DNA from: Eudoraea sp.
GTDB taxonomy: Bacteria > Bacteroidota > Bacteroidia > Flavobacteriales > Flavobacteriaceae
DNA length: 8,056 nucleotides
Assembly: GCA_013042125.1 (NCBI GenBank)
Contig: JABDQS010000121.1
Coordinates: forward strand, 1-8,056
Direction of reading: 5' to 3'
The notes under the pieces were generated by a model, which searched no databases, was not told the origin of the DNA, and worked only from the letters and a program-made list of their open reading frames with translations. Positions 1 through 6,514 of this stretch are shown piece after piece; the first letter of the stretch is position 1; each line of letters opens with the position of its first letter. A program made the position numbers and the translations under genes.

Positions 1-1
1 G

Positions 2-1012
2 CCCAATGATGATGTCAACAAATCTCAATCCTCCAATGATACCTTTCCTACAGGGATGCACATTGCGGCCTATGCCAAAATAGCGTCAGTTACTATCCCC
101 GGAGTTACACAACTTAGAAATACACTACAAAAAAAGGTGACCGATTTTAATGATATTGTCAAAATTGGAAGAACTCATCTTATGGATGCAACCCCTCTAA
201 CTCTGGGGCAGGAGTTTTCGGGATATGTTTCTCAGTTAGATCACGGTTTAACCGCTCTTCAGAATACTTTGGAACATCTCAGTGAATTAGCTTTGGGAGG
301 AACTGCCGTAGGAACAGGACTGAACACTCCTGAAGGATACGATGTATTGGTTGCCAAGTACATAGCTAAATTCACAGGTTTACCCTTTAAAACGGCTGAC
401 AATAAATTTGAGGCCCTCGCTGCACACGATGCACTTGTAGAAACCCACGGCGCCTTAAAGCAATTAGCTGTATCACTTAACAAAATTGCCAACGATATCC
501 GAATGATGGCATCAGGACCACGTTCAGGTATTGGTGAGATAGTAATTCCAGCAAACGAACCGGGCAGCTCTATTATGCCAGGAAAAGTGAATCCGACGCA
601 ATGTGAGGCGCTTACCATGGTTTGCGCTCAGGTAATGGGTAATGATGTCGCAATTAGCGTGGGAGGAGCCCAGGGTCATTACGAACTGAATGTTTTCAAA
701 CCTGTTATGGCTGCTAACCTCTTGCAATCTGCTGAATTGATCGGGGATGCTTGCGTTAGTTTTGATATTCATTGTGCAGCTGGGATAGAACCCAATCATA
801 AGGTCATTAAACAATTACTGAATAATTCCCTGATGCTAGTTACCGCTCTTAACACAAAAATAGGCTATTATAAAGCCGCTGAAATAGCCAATACGGCCCA
901 CAGAAATGGCACTACCTTACGGGAAGAGGCTGTTAACCTCGGGTATGTTACTGCAAAGGAATACGATGAGTGGGTAAAGCCTGAAGAAATGGTAGGTTCG
1001 TTAAAAAAGTAA
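2..1012 (+). CDS. fumC: Class II fumarate hydratase (fumarase C), 5' end outside the window
   Basis: Catalyses reversible hydration of fumarate to L-malate in the TCA cycle; the class II enzyme is an iron-independent cytoplasmic homotetramer. The frame is open from base 2 and reads directly into the family block [16 protein letters not shown], so the ATG at 56 is internal. 336 residues are visible; by comparison with E. coli FumC (about 467 aa) roughly 130 N-terminal residues are missing. Visible motifs, numbered from the first visible residue: [10 protein letters not shown] near 56-65 (substrate-site His), [11 protein letters not shown] at 188-198 (superfamily signature with the catalytic Ser loop and Lys), and the C-terminal small-domain stretch [16 protein letters not shown] with GTTLREEA. 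Aspartase is the main alternative in this superfamily, but the NKSQSSND block and the C-terminal GTTLREEA region read as fumarase. No frameshift is seen. A hairpin lies 18 bp after the stop. Confidence 0.95.
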   Translation, partial: PNDDVNKSQSSNDTFPTGMHIAAYAKIASVTIPGVTQLRNTLQKKVTDFNDIVKIGRTHLMDATPLTLGQEFSGYVSQLDHGLTALQNTLEHLSELALGGTAVGTGLNTPEGYDVLVAKYIAKFTGLPFKTADNKFEALAAHDALVETHGALKQLAVSLNKIANDIRMMASGPRSGIGEIVIPANEPGSSIMPGKVNPTQCEALTMVCAQVMGNDVAISVGGAQGHYELNVFKPVMAANLLQSAELIGDACVSFDIHCAAGIEPNHKVIKQLLNNSLMLVTALNTKIGYYKAAEIANTAHRNGTTLREEAVNLGYVTAKEYDEWVKPEEMVGSLKK

Positions 1013-1023
1013 GGATAATGCAC

Positions 1024-1057
1024 AAAAAAAGGGCCTTCAATTGAAGGCCCTGATTAT
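1024..1057. terminator. Perfect-palindrome terminator between convergent genes
   Basis: The arms GGGCCTTCAA (1031-1040) and TTGAAGGCCC (1041-1050) are exact reverse complements with no spacer, so in RNA the central AATT would form the loop. Seven A residues at 1024-1030 give a run of seven U after the hairpin for minus-strand transcription, a classic intrinsic terminator about 24 bp beyond the stop of the coiled-coil gene. On the + strand the following TGATTATTTG is only partly T-rich, so termination of fumC is likely but weaker. The placement between two converging stops (1012 and 1074) supports a bidirectional role. Termination itself is inferred. Confidence 0.85.
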
Positions 1058-1073
1058 TTGGATGTGTATGTTC

Positions 1074-1961
1074 CTATTTCAAAGTGAACTTAGAAGTACC
1101 AAGAAGTTTAAGGTTATCGTCATAGACGTTCACCATATAATTTCCTGATTGGAAATCACCAGCTGGCTTGTTAATGAAGTCACATACATCAAGATCCTGG
1201 TTTTCGTAATAGAAATCAGTTCCCTTGCTATACGCTACAGATGCACCTTCAGTGTTCGTTTTTGTGCTTCCGCCACCAAGTACATTTCCTTGAGGATCTA
1301 AAACCTCAATTAGGAATTGTCTGTCTCCGGCCTGAGCAATTACATTGTCAGCAATAGTAAAACAAACTTTTAATTTGTCTGTTCTTCCTGCTCTCTGAGT
1401 AGAAACCATTTTTCCGTTATTTCTTTCTCTAACTGCATCAACATTAAATGTTGAAAGGTTAAGAGCCGATCCTCTTTCTACAGCTTCTGCTAATTGAGTG
1501 TTTTGAACAACTAAAGAATCGTTGAATACTGCTTGCTTTTCCAACTCAACAAATGTGCTGTCTCTTTGCATAGCTAAAAATGAGTTCGATCTTGTTAAAG
1601 AATCTACTTGCTGCAATAATACTTCTCTTTCTTGTTTTAAAACCGCAACCTGATTTCTGTATCTTCTTAAAGAAGAAAGATCAGTCTTCATTGTCTGTAC
1701 AGAATCGATGTACTTAGCGATCCTATCCCTTGCTTCTACCAATTCTTCATTAGTAGCATTACTCTCCAGGATAGCTTTGTCGTACTCAGATTTAAGATTG
1801 TTAAGGTCTTCCACTACCAGGTCTTTTTCCTGGGTAAGTTCTGTTTGCACTTTTTTCTTGTCTTGATAAAGACTAACGGTATAGATGATAGTACCCAATA
1901 GTACTACCCCTAATAAACCGGCAATTACTTTTAATCCGTTATTGTTTTTTGTTTCAGTCAT
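1074..1961 (-). CDS. Membrane-anchored periplasmic coiled-coil protein, function unknown
   Basis: 295 aa. Residues 1-11 are short and polar with two lysines, followed by one hydrophobic segment at about 12-31. The remainder should lie in the periplasm, anchored by this uncleaved helix. Residues about 33-165 are rich in E, K, Q, L and D with heptad-like spacing, which indicates a long coiled coil. Residues about 185-295 look like a compact beta domain (FLIEVLDPQGNVLGGG, NYMVNVYDDNLKLLGTSKFTLK). The only two cysteines, C200 and C260, both fall in this domain and could form a disulfide. I recall similar flavobacterial proteins labelled as chromosome-partitioning or ParA proteins, but there is no Walker motif here and that label is not supported. 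The ATG at 1959-1961 precedes the membrane segment directly, and its leader is AT-rich with no Shine-Dalgarno. Probably monocistronic, ending at the palindromic terminator. Gene existence is near certain; the role is unknown. Confidence 0.88.
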   Translation of the reverse strand: MTETKNNNGLKVIAGLLGVVLLGTIIYTVSLYQDKKKVQTELTQEKDLVVEDLNNLKSEYDKAILESNATNEELVEARDRIAKYIDSVQTMKTDLSSLRRYRNQVAVLKQEREVLLQQVDSLTRSNSFLAMQRDSTFVELEKQAVFNDSLVVQNTQLAEAVERGSALNLSTFNVDAVRERNNGKMVSTQRAGRTDKLKVCFTIADNVIAQAGDRQFLIEVLDPQGNVLGGGSTKTNTEGASVAYSKGTDFYYENQDLDVCDFINKPAGDFQSGNYMVNVYDDNLKLLGTSKFTLK

Positions 1962-2125
1962 AGTGTAATAGTTTAATAAACTTTTTTACTTTTTGTAAAG
2001 TGGTTACATGCTATATACGGACAAACCTTCTTTTTAGATTTTTGTAATAAAAAATAATTGTAATTTCCATCAGGAACTGTTCAAAATGATCCAAACGAAC
2101 GAGGATTTACAACAAAAATAAACCA
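1962..2125. other. Divergent intergenic region, promoters not resolved
   Basis: This 164-bp AT-rich spacer separates the minus-strand coiled-coil gene from the + strand acetyltransferase gene, so it should hold a promoter for each. No exact TAnnTTTG box was found on either strand. The nearest match is CAAACCTT at 2022-2029, which reads AAGGTTTG on the minus strand (one mismatch), but there is no TTG at the expected distance upstream. No convincing hairpin, repeat or small gene was found. The promoter role is inferred from gene layout alone. Confidence 0.4.
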
Positions 2126-2587
2126 ATGTCTGTCCGCATAATCCCTTTCCAACCTCAAATGGCCACATCGTTCAGGGAATTGAACCTTGCCTGGCTAACG
2201 GAATACTTTTATGTGGAACCCAAAGACTCCGATTTATTGGAAAATTGCCAGGAAGAGATCATTGACAAAGGTGGCGTAATTTTTTTTGCACAACTCAAGG
2301 ATACTATTGTTGGATGCTTTTCACTGCTTCCTATGGATGCCAATACTCTTGAATTAGGTAAAATGGCCGTACAAGATGGGTATCAAGGAAAGAAAATTGG
2401 GCATTCATTATTACAATATGCAATCGATTACTGCAAAAAGAAACAGATAACCTCCATAATGCTCTATTCAAATACAATACTTCAACCGGCCATTCATTTG
2501 TACAAAAAGTTTGGTTTCGTAGAAATACCCATGGAGATCCCGCCCCCTTATAAGCGGAGTAATATTAAAATGGCGTTAATGTTCTGA
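2126..2587 (+). CDS. GNAT-family N-acetyltransferase
   Basis: 153 aa, a typical length for a single-domain GNAT enzyme transferring an acetyl group from acetyl-CoA to an amine; the substrate is unknown. Core motif A is at about 76-96: strand LELGKMAVQ followed by the pyrophosphate-binding loop YQGKKIGHSLL, which fits the Q/R-x-x-G-x-G/A pattern. Motif B is IMLYSNTILQPAIHLYKKFGFVEI at about 111-134, including the common LYxKxGF element. The N-terminal part has W23, followed by YFYVEPKD, a pattern I associate with a bacterial GNAT subgroup. The C-terminal YKRSNIKMAL resembles the last strand of that subgroup. The start is the first ATG after an A-rich leader (ACAAAAATAAACCA) with no Shine-Dalgarno. 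The next gene follows after 58 bp on the same strand but seems to have its own promoter-like element. Cytoplasmic; no signal peptide. Confidence 0.9.
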   Translation: MSVRIIPFQPQMATSFRELNLAWLTEYFYVEPKDSDLLENCQEEIIDKGGVIFFAQLKDTIVGCFSLLPMDANTLELGKMAVQDGYQGKKIGHSLLQYAIDYCKKKQITSIMLYSNTILQPAIHLYKKFGFVEIPMEIPPPYKRSNIKMALMF

Positions 2588-2604
2588 GCTGTGCCAATGA
2601 TCCT

Positions 2605-2628
2605 GTTTATCTTTAGTGTCAAATAAAA
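2605..2628 (+). promoter_or_regulatory. Putative promoter -7 box and leader of the MBL lipoprotein gene
   Basis: TATCTTTA at 2608-2615 differs from the Bacteroidota -7 consensus TAnnTTTG only at the last base, followed by G. An A-rich stretch AAATAAAA (2621-2628) then leads to the ATG at 2646. The same 24-bp block, 20/24 identical by eye, occurs at 6477-6500 before the acyl-CoA carboxylase gene at nearly the same distance from its ATG, which makes a chance match less likely. No TTG -33 element is seen at the usual spacing, so the promoter assignment is tentative. Confidence 0.35.
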
Positions 2629-2645
2629 CCCATTAACTACTTCCC

Positions 2646-3449
2646 ATGAGAACAATCGCAGCGGCTTTACTTTTATGCACCACCCTATTTATTGGCTGTA
2701 AAGAGAACAAGAAAACCGAGATAGCCATAGAAGACCAATCCACTAACTCCTCTTCAGGAATGGATGACATAACTTCGGCCAATCTTGAGATATTTCCAAT
2801 AGAACACGCGTCAGCGGTTTTGAAATGGGGAGATATCACCATATTTGTCGATCCTGTAGGCAGTGCCGATTCGTATTCAGCATATCCCAGTCCCAACATG
2901 ATACTGATAACAGATATTCATGGGGACCATTTAAGTCAACAAACCCTGGAAGGGATTGACACCTCCAATACCAGAATCATTGTACCTCAGGCAGTGGCAG
3001 ATCAAATCCGTGAACAAATGAGCACTCAATTCGATGTTTTAAACAACGGAGATTCTAAAGTATTCTTCGGTGTAAGCGTAGAAGCGATCCCCATGTACAA
3101 CCTGCGGGAAGAGGCCAAGAGTTTCCACACCAAAGGAAGAGGCAACGGATATGTGCTGACCTTGGGCGAAGAAAGAGTTTACTTTTCAGGCGATACAGAA
3201 GACATCCCTGAGATGCGAGCCTTGAAAAATATAGACAAAGCCTTTGTTTGCATGAATTTGCCCTATACAATGACGGTAGATAACGCAGCGGAAGCCGTGC
3301 TAGAATTTAAACCAAAAGAAGTGTATCCCTATCATTTCAGAGGCAGACCAGACGTAAGTGATGTATCGAGGTTTGCAGAGCTTGTGAACGCTGAGAATGC
3401 AGCAATCGAAGTAGTGCAACTCGACTGGTATCCCAATGATCCTTATTAG
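2646..3449 (+). CDS. Lipoprotein with metallo-beta-lactamase fold (UlaG-like hydrolase family)
   Basis: 267 aa. Residues 1-17 form a short signal peptide with lipobox FIGC, so C18 should be lipidated and the mature protein attached to a membrane outside the cytoplasm. Residues 19-45 are a polar S/T/E/K-rich linker. The catalytic domain then matches the MBL superfamily: H54 in IEHASAVLKW, FVDP at 67-70, the metal motif TDIHGDHL at 89-96 (H92, D94, H95), RGNGYVL with H161 nearby, SGDT at 181-184 (D183 as likely bridging ligand) and YPYHFRG at 227-233 (H230). The overall pattern fits the UlaG-like/Lactamase_B_3-type group rather than true beta-lactamases. The first position of the usual HxHxDH motif is D90 here. 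The substrate is unknown and antibiotic resistance should not be inferred. It follows the GNAT gene by 58 bp and converges on ettA with a 9-bp gap. Confidence 0.9.
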   Translation: MRTIAAALLLCTTLFIGCKENKKTEIAIEDQSTNSSSGMDDITSANLEIFPIEHASAVLKWGDITIFVDPVGSADSYSAYPSPNMILITDIHGDHLSQQTLEGIDTSNTRIIVPQAVADQIREQMSTQFDVLNNGDSKVFFGVSVEAIPMYNLREEAKSFHTKGRGNGYVLTLGEERVYFSGDTEDIPEMRALKNIDKAFVCMNLPYTMTVDNAAEAVLEFKPKEVYPYHFRGRPDVSDVSRFAELVNAENAAIEVVQLDWYPNDPY

Positions 3450-3458
3450 TTGATGTAG

Positions 3459-5150
3459 TTACCTGATAAGTTTTTTGTATTTCAATCGTTTTGGGGTAAG
3501 GTCCGCGCCCAGGCGTTTCTTTTTGTTTTCTTCGTATTCGGAGAAGGATCCTTCAAAGAAATACACCTCAGAATCCCCTTCGAAGGCAAGGATATGGGTA
3601 CACACCCTGTCCAGAAACCAGCGATCATGCGATATGATGACGGCACAACCGGCAAAATTCTCAAGGCCTTCTTCCAAAGCCCTCAAGGTGTTCACATCCA
3701 GATCATTCGTAGGCTCGTCCAGTAATAATACATTGCCCTCTTCTTTCAAGGTCATGGCTAAATGAAGCCTGTTTCTCTCTCCACCGGAAAGCATGCTCAC
3801 CTTTTTATTCTGCTCACTGCCCGAAAAATTAAATCTGCTCAGATAGGCTCGTGAATTTACCTGACGGCCTCCCATCATAACCAGTTCCTGTCCGTCGCTG
3901 AAATTCTCCCAAATGGTTTTATTGGGATCAATATTGGAGTGACTCTGATCTACATAAGCGAGCTTGGCGGTCTCCCCTACTTTAAATTGCCCTTTATCTG
4001 GTGAGATCTCGCCCATGATCATCTTGAAAATAGTGGTCTTTCCTGCTCCGTTTGGACCAATGATCCCAACTATACCTGCTTGTGGCAGGTTAAAATTGAG
4101 GTCGTCATAAAGCAATTTATCATCATAGCCTTTACTAACAGCTGAAGCTTCTATAACATTGGTACCCAAACGTGGCCCGTTGGGAATATATATCTCTAAT
4201 TTTTCATCTAATTTTTTCTGATCCTGACTCAGCAATTTGTCATAATTGTTCAAACGGGCTTTCTGTTTGGCTTGACGACCTTTTGCACCTTGACGGACCC
4301 ACTCCAGCTCCCGCTCAAGGGTTTTTTGACGCTTGGAGGCTTGTTTGCTTTCCTGTGCGAGGCGTTTTGATTTTTGATCTAACCAGCTGCTGTAGTTGCC
4401 CTTCCATGGAATACCTTCTCCCCTATCTAGTTCAAGGATCCATCCGGCAACGTTATCAAGGAAATATCTGTCATGCGTTACCGCGATCACCGTCCCCTTA
4501 TATGTTGCCAGATGATGCTCTAACCAATGTACAGATTCAGCATCTAAATGGTTAGTAGGTTCATCCAATAAAAGTATCTCGGGTTCCTGTAAAAGAAGTC
4601 GGCACAAGGCAACTCTCCTCCGTTCTCCTCCGGAAAGGACACTTATTTTCTTATCCGGATCCGGCGTTCTCAGGGCATCCATGGCGATCTCCAGCTTGGT
4701 ATCTAATTCCCAGGCGTTGGCAGCATCTATCTGATCTTGAAGAGCCGCTTGTTTGTCCATCAATTTTTGCATTTTATCAGCATCCTCATACACTTCGGGA
4801 AGGCCAAACATATCATTGATCTTATTGTATTCATCAAGGATGGCGACGGTTTCGGCCACTCCCTCCTTTACAATATCCAGCACTGTTTTAGAATCATCTA
4901 GCTCCGGTTCCTGTTCCAAATACCCCACCTTGTATCCCGGAGAAAAAACAACATCGCCCTGGTAATTCTTATCCGTTCCGGCTATGATACGGAGTAAGGT
5001 TGACTTTCCTGAGCCGTTAAGTCCAAGGATCCCGATCTTGGCTCCATAGAAAAAACTCAGATAAATATTTTTTAATACAGGTGTATTGGCATTCTTATAG
5101 GTCTTGGTAACCCCAGACATGGAGAAAATGACCTTTTTATCGTCTGACAT
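3459..5150 (-). CDS. ettA: ABC-F protein EttA, energy-dependent translational throttle
   Basis: 563 aa, close to E. coli EttA (555 aa). This is a soluble ABC-F ATPase with two nucleotide-binding domains and no membrane segment. In E. coli, EttA binds the ribosomal E site and gates entry into elongation according to ADP/ATP level. Domain 1 has Walker A GLNGSGKST (43-51), signature LSGGERRR (172-179), Walker B LLLDEPTNHLD (193-203, catalytic E197) and switch H226. Domain 2 has GPNGAGKTT (365-373), LSGGERNR (454-461), LLLDEPTNDLD (475-485, E479) and H508. The stretch between LEQEPELDD and about residue 145 is the arm insertion. The basic helical linker at about 250-325, with WVRQGAKGRQAKQKARL, is the P-site tRNA interaction motif. 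The start at 5148-5150 gives the expected N-terminus. It lies 54 bp downstream of the small membrane protein gene, with no hairpin between them, so readthrough is plausible. Confidence 0.95.
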   Translation of the reverse strand: MSDDKKVIFSMSGVTKTYKNANTPVLKNIYLSFFYGAKIGILGLNGSGKSTLLRIIAGTDKNYQGDVVFSPGYKVGYLEQEPELDDSKTVLDIVKEGVAETVAILDEYNKINDMFGLPEVYEDADKMQKLMDKQAALQDQIDAANAWELDTKLEIAMDALRTPDPDKKISVLSGGERRRVALCRLLLQEPEILLLDEPTNHLDAESVHWLEHHLATYKGTVIAVTHDRYFLDNVAGWILELDRGEGIPWKGNYSSWLDQKSKRLAQESKQASKRQKTLERELEWVRQGAKGRQAKQKARLNNYDKLLSQDQKKLDEKLEIYIPNGPRLGTNVIEASAVSKGYDDKLLYDDLNFNLPQAGIVGIIGPNGAGKTTIFKMIMGEISPDKGQFKVGETAKLAYVDQSHSNIDPNKTIWENFSDGQELVMMGGRQVNSRAYLSRFNFSGSEQNKKVSMLSGGERNRLHLAMTLKEEGNVLLLDEPTNDLDVNTLRALEEGLENFAGCAVIISHDRWFLDRVCTHILAFEGDSEVYFFEGSFSEYEENKKKRLGADLTPKRLKYKKLIR

Positions 5151-5204
5151 CAGCTACAGATAGGTTTGTAAAATTGTTACTAATTGGAAGTATAAGATGA
5201 AGGT

Positions 5205-5387
5205 TTATACCCGCCCTTTCAGGGCATTGAATACCCACGCTATGGCAAAGAATCCGATCCCCACAGATGCAAATCCGTAACCGGCTATATCATTATATCT
5301 GAAAGCGCCAAGAGCTATCAAGGCCACACCTACAATGATCATTATTAATGTAGCCCAAGCTAAGACGGTATTTTTATCCATCGCCAT
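5205..5387 (-). CDS. Small two-helix membrane protein, conserved flavobacterial type
   Basis: 60 aa, essentially two hydrophobic helices: about residues 8-28 (VLAWATLIMIIVGVALIALG) and about 35-55 (GYGFASVGIGFFAIAWVFNAL). They are joined by the short polar loop FRYNDIA, and the protein ends in a basic KGRV tail. It resembles a small inner-membrane family of flavobacteria that I recall as CAL67264-type; that name is from memory and unchecked. Function is unknown. Two in-frame starts are possible, ATG at 5385-5387 or ATG at 5379-5381, the latter giving MDKNTVLAW. The residues around this second start look more like the core, so it may be the true one. It lies between the oxidoreductase gene (69 bp upstream) and ettA (54 bp downstream). 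High hydrophobicity and clean helix boundaries argue for a real gene despite its size. Confidence 0.8.
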   Translation of the reverse strand: MAMDKNTVLAWATLIMIIVGVALIALGAFRYNDIAGYGFASVGIGFFAIAWVFNALKGRV

Positions 5388-5456
5388 AAAATTTCATTTA
5401 GTTATTCTCAAATATCGTAAAAACCGTCGAAAAGTATCCCTAATAATTAAACTTTA

Positions 5457-6437
5457 TCACTCAAATGGAAAGGTTATGCCGACCTTTGCACGAATCTTAT
5501 CCAAAAGGCCAATTAATTCCAAACTATGTTTATGGGACCACAAAGGGCTCTCAATCTGTTTGTCAGAAAGACAGCGGTGAACTTCTTCAATTTCATAGGT
5601 ATAACCCTTCCCAACCGTTGGGAGGTCTATTTTCAGTGTCTGATTATCCTCAGTAACAGAAATTCCCTGAGACTCATGCCACCTTGGGTGGATAACAATA
5701 GTGCCATCACTACCAGCAATACTGGCCTCCATTGAACTATTGGCACTTAATCCACTAAATAATACAGCATGTGCAGAGGGATATGTAAACTGAATGGCTA
5801 TCTGTATTTCCGCGCCGGTTTCAATATACTTTGCCGAGGCTTCAATAGTATCCGGAATGCCCAACATTAAATAGGCGAGAAAGACCGGGTAAATACCAAT
5901 ATCTAGCAATGATCCTCCCGCCAAGGCAGGATTTAGCAACCGACCTTCCCTATCCCGGTCTAAACCAAAAAAGGCAAAATCTGCATGTAAGTAGCCAATA
6001 GTGCCAATTTCACCCGAGTCTACCAGCTCTTTTGCTTTTTGGATAGCAGGATTAAAACGACTCCACAGGGCTTCCATTAAAAATACATTGTGCTTTCTGG
6101 AAGCATTTACCATTTGTTTTACCTGCTCTGAGTTTACCCCTAACGGCTTTTCGCAAAGAACATGTTTCCCGTATTCCATGGCCATGATACTCCAGGCTAG
6201 ATGCTCAGTATGAGGAAGCGCTATATACACTACTTCTACTTCTTCACATTTAAAAAGAGCCTCATAACTATCAAAAGCATGAGGAACCTTAAATTCTTCT
6301 TTAAAAGCAAGCGCTTTTTGAATTGATCTGGAAGCCACCGCCATAAGGGCAGCATCATGAATTAAGCTAAGATCTTTTGCAAATTTCTGGGCGATATTGC
6401 CTAGACCAATGATACCCCATCCAATGCTGTTAGCCAT
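5457..6437 (-). CDS. Gfo/Idh/MocA-family NAD(P)-dependent oxidoreductase
   Basis: 326 aa, a standard length for the family. The N-terminal Rossmann domain (1-122) opens with WGIIGLGNIAQKF, giving the GxGxxA dinucleotide loop at 11-16, and includes VASRS at 34-38, where the second strand ends near the cofactor ribose. The hallmark CEKPLGVN is at 95-102, with the catalytic-site K97. The C-terminal alpha/beta domain contains GGSLLDIGIYPVFLA (174-188), whose D179 and Y183 match the active-site block of the dimeric dihydrodiol dehydrogenase/glucose-fructose oxidoreductase-like subgroup. The substrate is probably a sugar, sugar derivative or related polyol/diol, but it cannot be named from the sequence. 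Cytoplasmic; there is no Tat signal, unlike many secreted relatives. A perfect -7-like box lies just upstream, so this gene probably starts its own transcript and may lead a run with the small membrane protein gene and ettA. Confidence 0.92.
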   Translation of the reverse strand: MANSIGWGIIGLGNIAQKFAKDLSLIHDAALMAVASRSIQKALAFKEEFKVPHAFDSYEALFKCEEVEVVYIALPHTEHLAWSIMAMEYGKHVLCEKPLGVNSEQVKQMVNASRKHNVFLMEALWSRFNPAIQKAKELVDSGEIGTIGYLHADFAFFGLDRDREGRLLNPALAGGSLLDIGIYPVFLAYLMLGIPDTIEASAKYIETGAEIQIAIQFTYPSAHAVLFSGLSANSSMEASIAGSDGTIVIHPRWHESQGISVTEDNQTLKIDLPTVGKGYTYEIEEVHRCLSDKQIESPLWSHKHSLELIGLLDKIRAKVGITFPFE

Positions 6438-6456
6438 ATTTCCTTCTTATTTTTAC

Positions 6457-6464
6457 CAAAGTTA
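6457..6464 (-). promoter_or_regulatory. Putative -7 box of the oxidoreductase gene
   Basis: On the minus strand this reads TAACTTTG, an exact match to the Bacteroidota -7 consensus TAnnTTTG. A transcript starting about 6 bp downstream would have a leader of about 13 nt before the ATG at 6437. The nearest minus-strand TTG upstream corresponds to 6493-6495, giving a 28-bp spacer, longer than the usual 19-21, so the -33 element is weak or absent. Confidence 0.4.
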
Positions 6465-6476
6465 ATGAATATTACT

Positions 6477-6500
6477 GCTTATCTTTAGGGGCCAATAAAA
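6477..6500 (+). promoter_or_regulatory. Putative promoter -7 box and leader of the acyl-CoA carboxylase gene
   Basis: TATCTTTA at 6480-6487 is one base from the TAnnTTTG consensus and is followed by an A-rich AATAAAA stretch that ends 14 bp before the ATG at 6515. It is the partner of the block at 2605-2628, identical at 20 of 24 positions by eye. It is back-to-back with the minus-strand -7 box at 6457-6464, so the two promoters would occupy overlapping DNA. No clear TTG -33 element is visible. Confidence 0.35.
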
Positions 6501-6514
6501 ACAGTGAAAATTAG

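Noticed and set aside
259..814. Two minus-strand open frames inside the fumarase gene
   Set aside because: They lie opposite a highly conserved coding frame, read as low-complexity shadow sequence (for example serine/alanine-rich) and have no recognisable domain or promoter.
2540..2556. CCGC...GCGG with central CTTATAAG near the end of the GNAT gene as a terminator or operator
   Set aside because: The arms are only 4 bp, the element is inside the coding frame that encodes the typical YKRSNIKMAL end, and no T-run follows.
4074..4090. Inverted repeat ACCTGC...GCAGGT
   Set aside because: It lies inside ettA near the start of the second nucleotide-binding domain, has a stem of only 6 bp and no T-run; it is explained by coding sequence.
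4172..4555. A 127-codon + strand open frame inside ettA
   Set aside because: It is antisense to the linker and first nucleotide-binding domain of ettA. Its composition is rich in Cys, Pro and Trp, with no family resemblance.
5161..5168. TAGGTTTG, a perfect + strand -7 consensus between ettA and the small membrane protein gene
   Set aside because: It points into antisense of the small gene, has no TTG at the right distance upstream and no gene to drive. An 8-bp degenerate motif is expected by chance in a window this size.
6438..6447. AGAAGGAAAT before the oxidoreductase ATG as a Shine-Dalgarno
   Set aside because: The AAGGA core would sit only about 3 bp from the start codon, too close for normal spacing, and other genes in the window show no Shine-Dalgarno. 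It is better seen as an A-rich leader.
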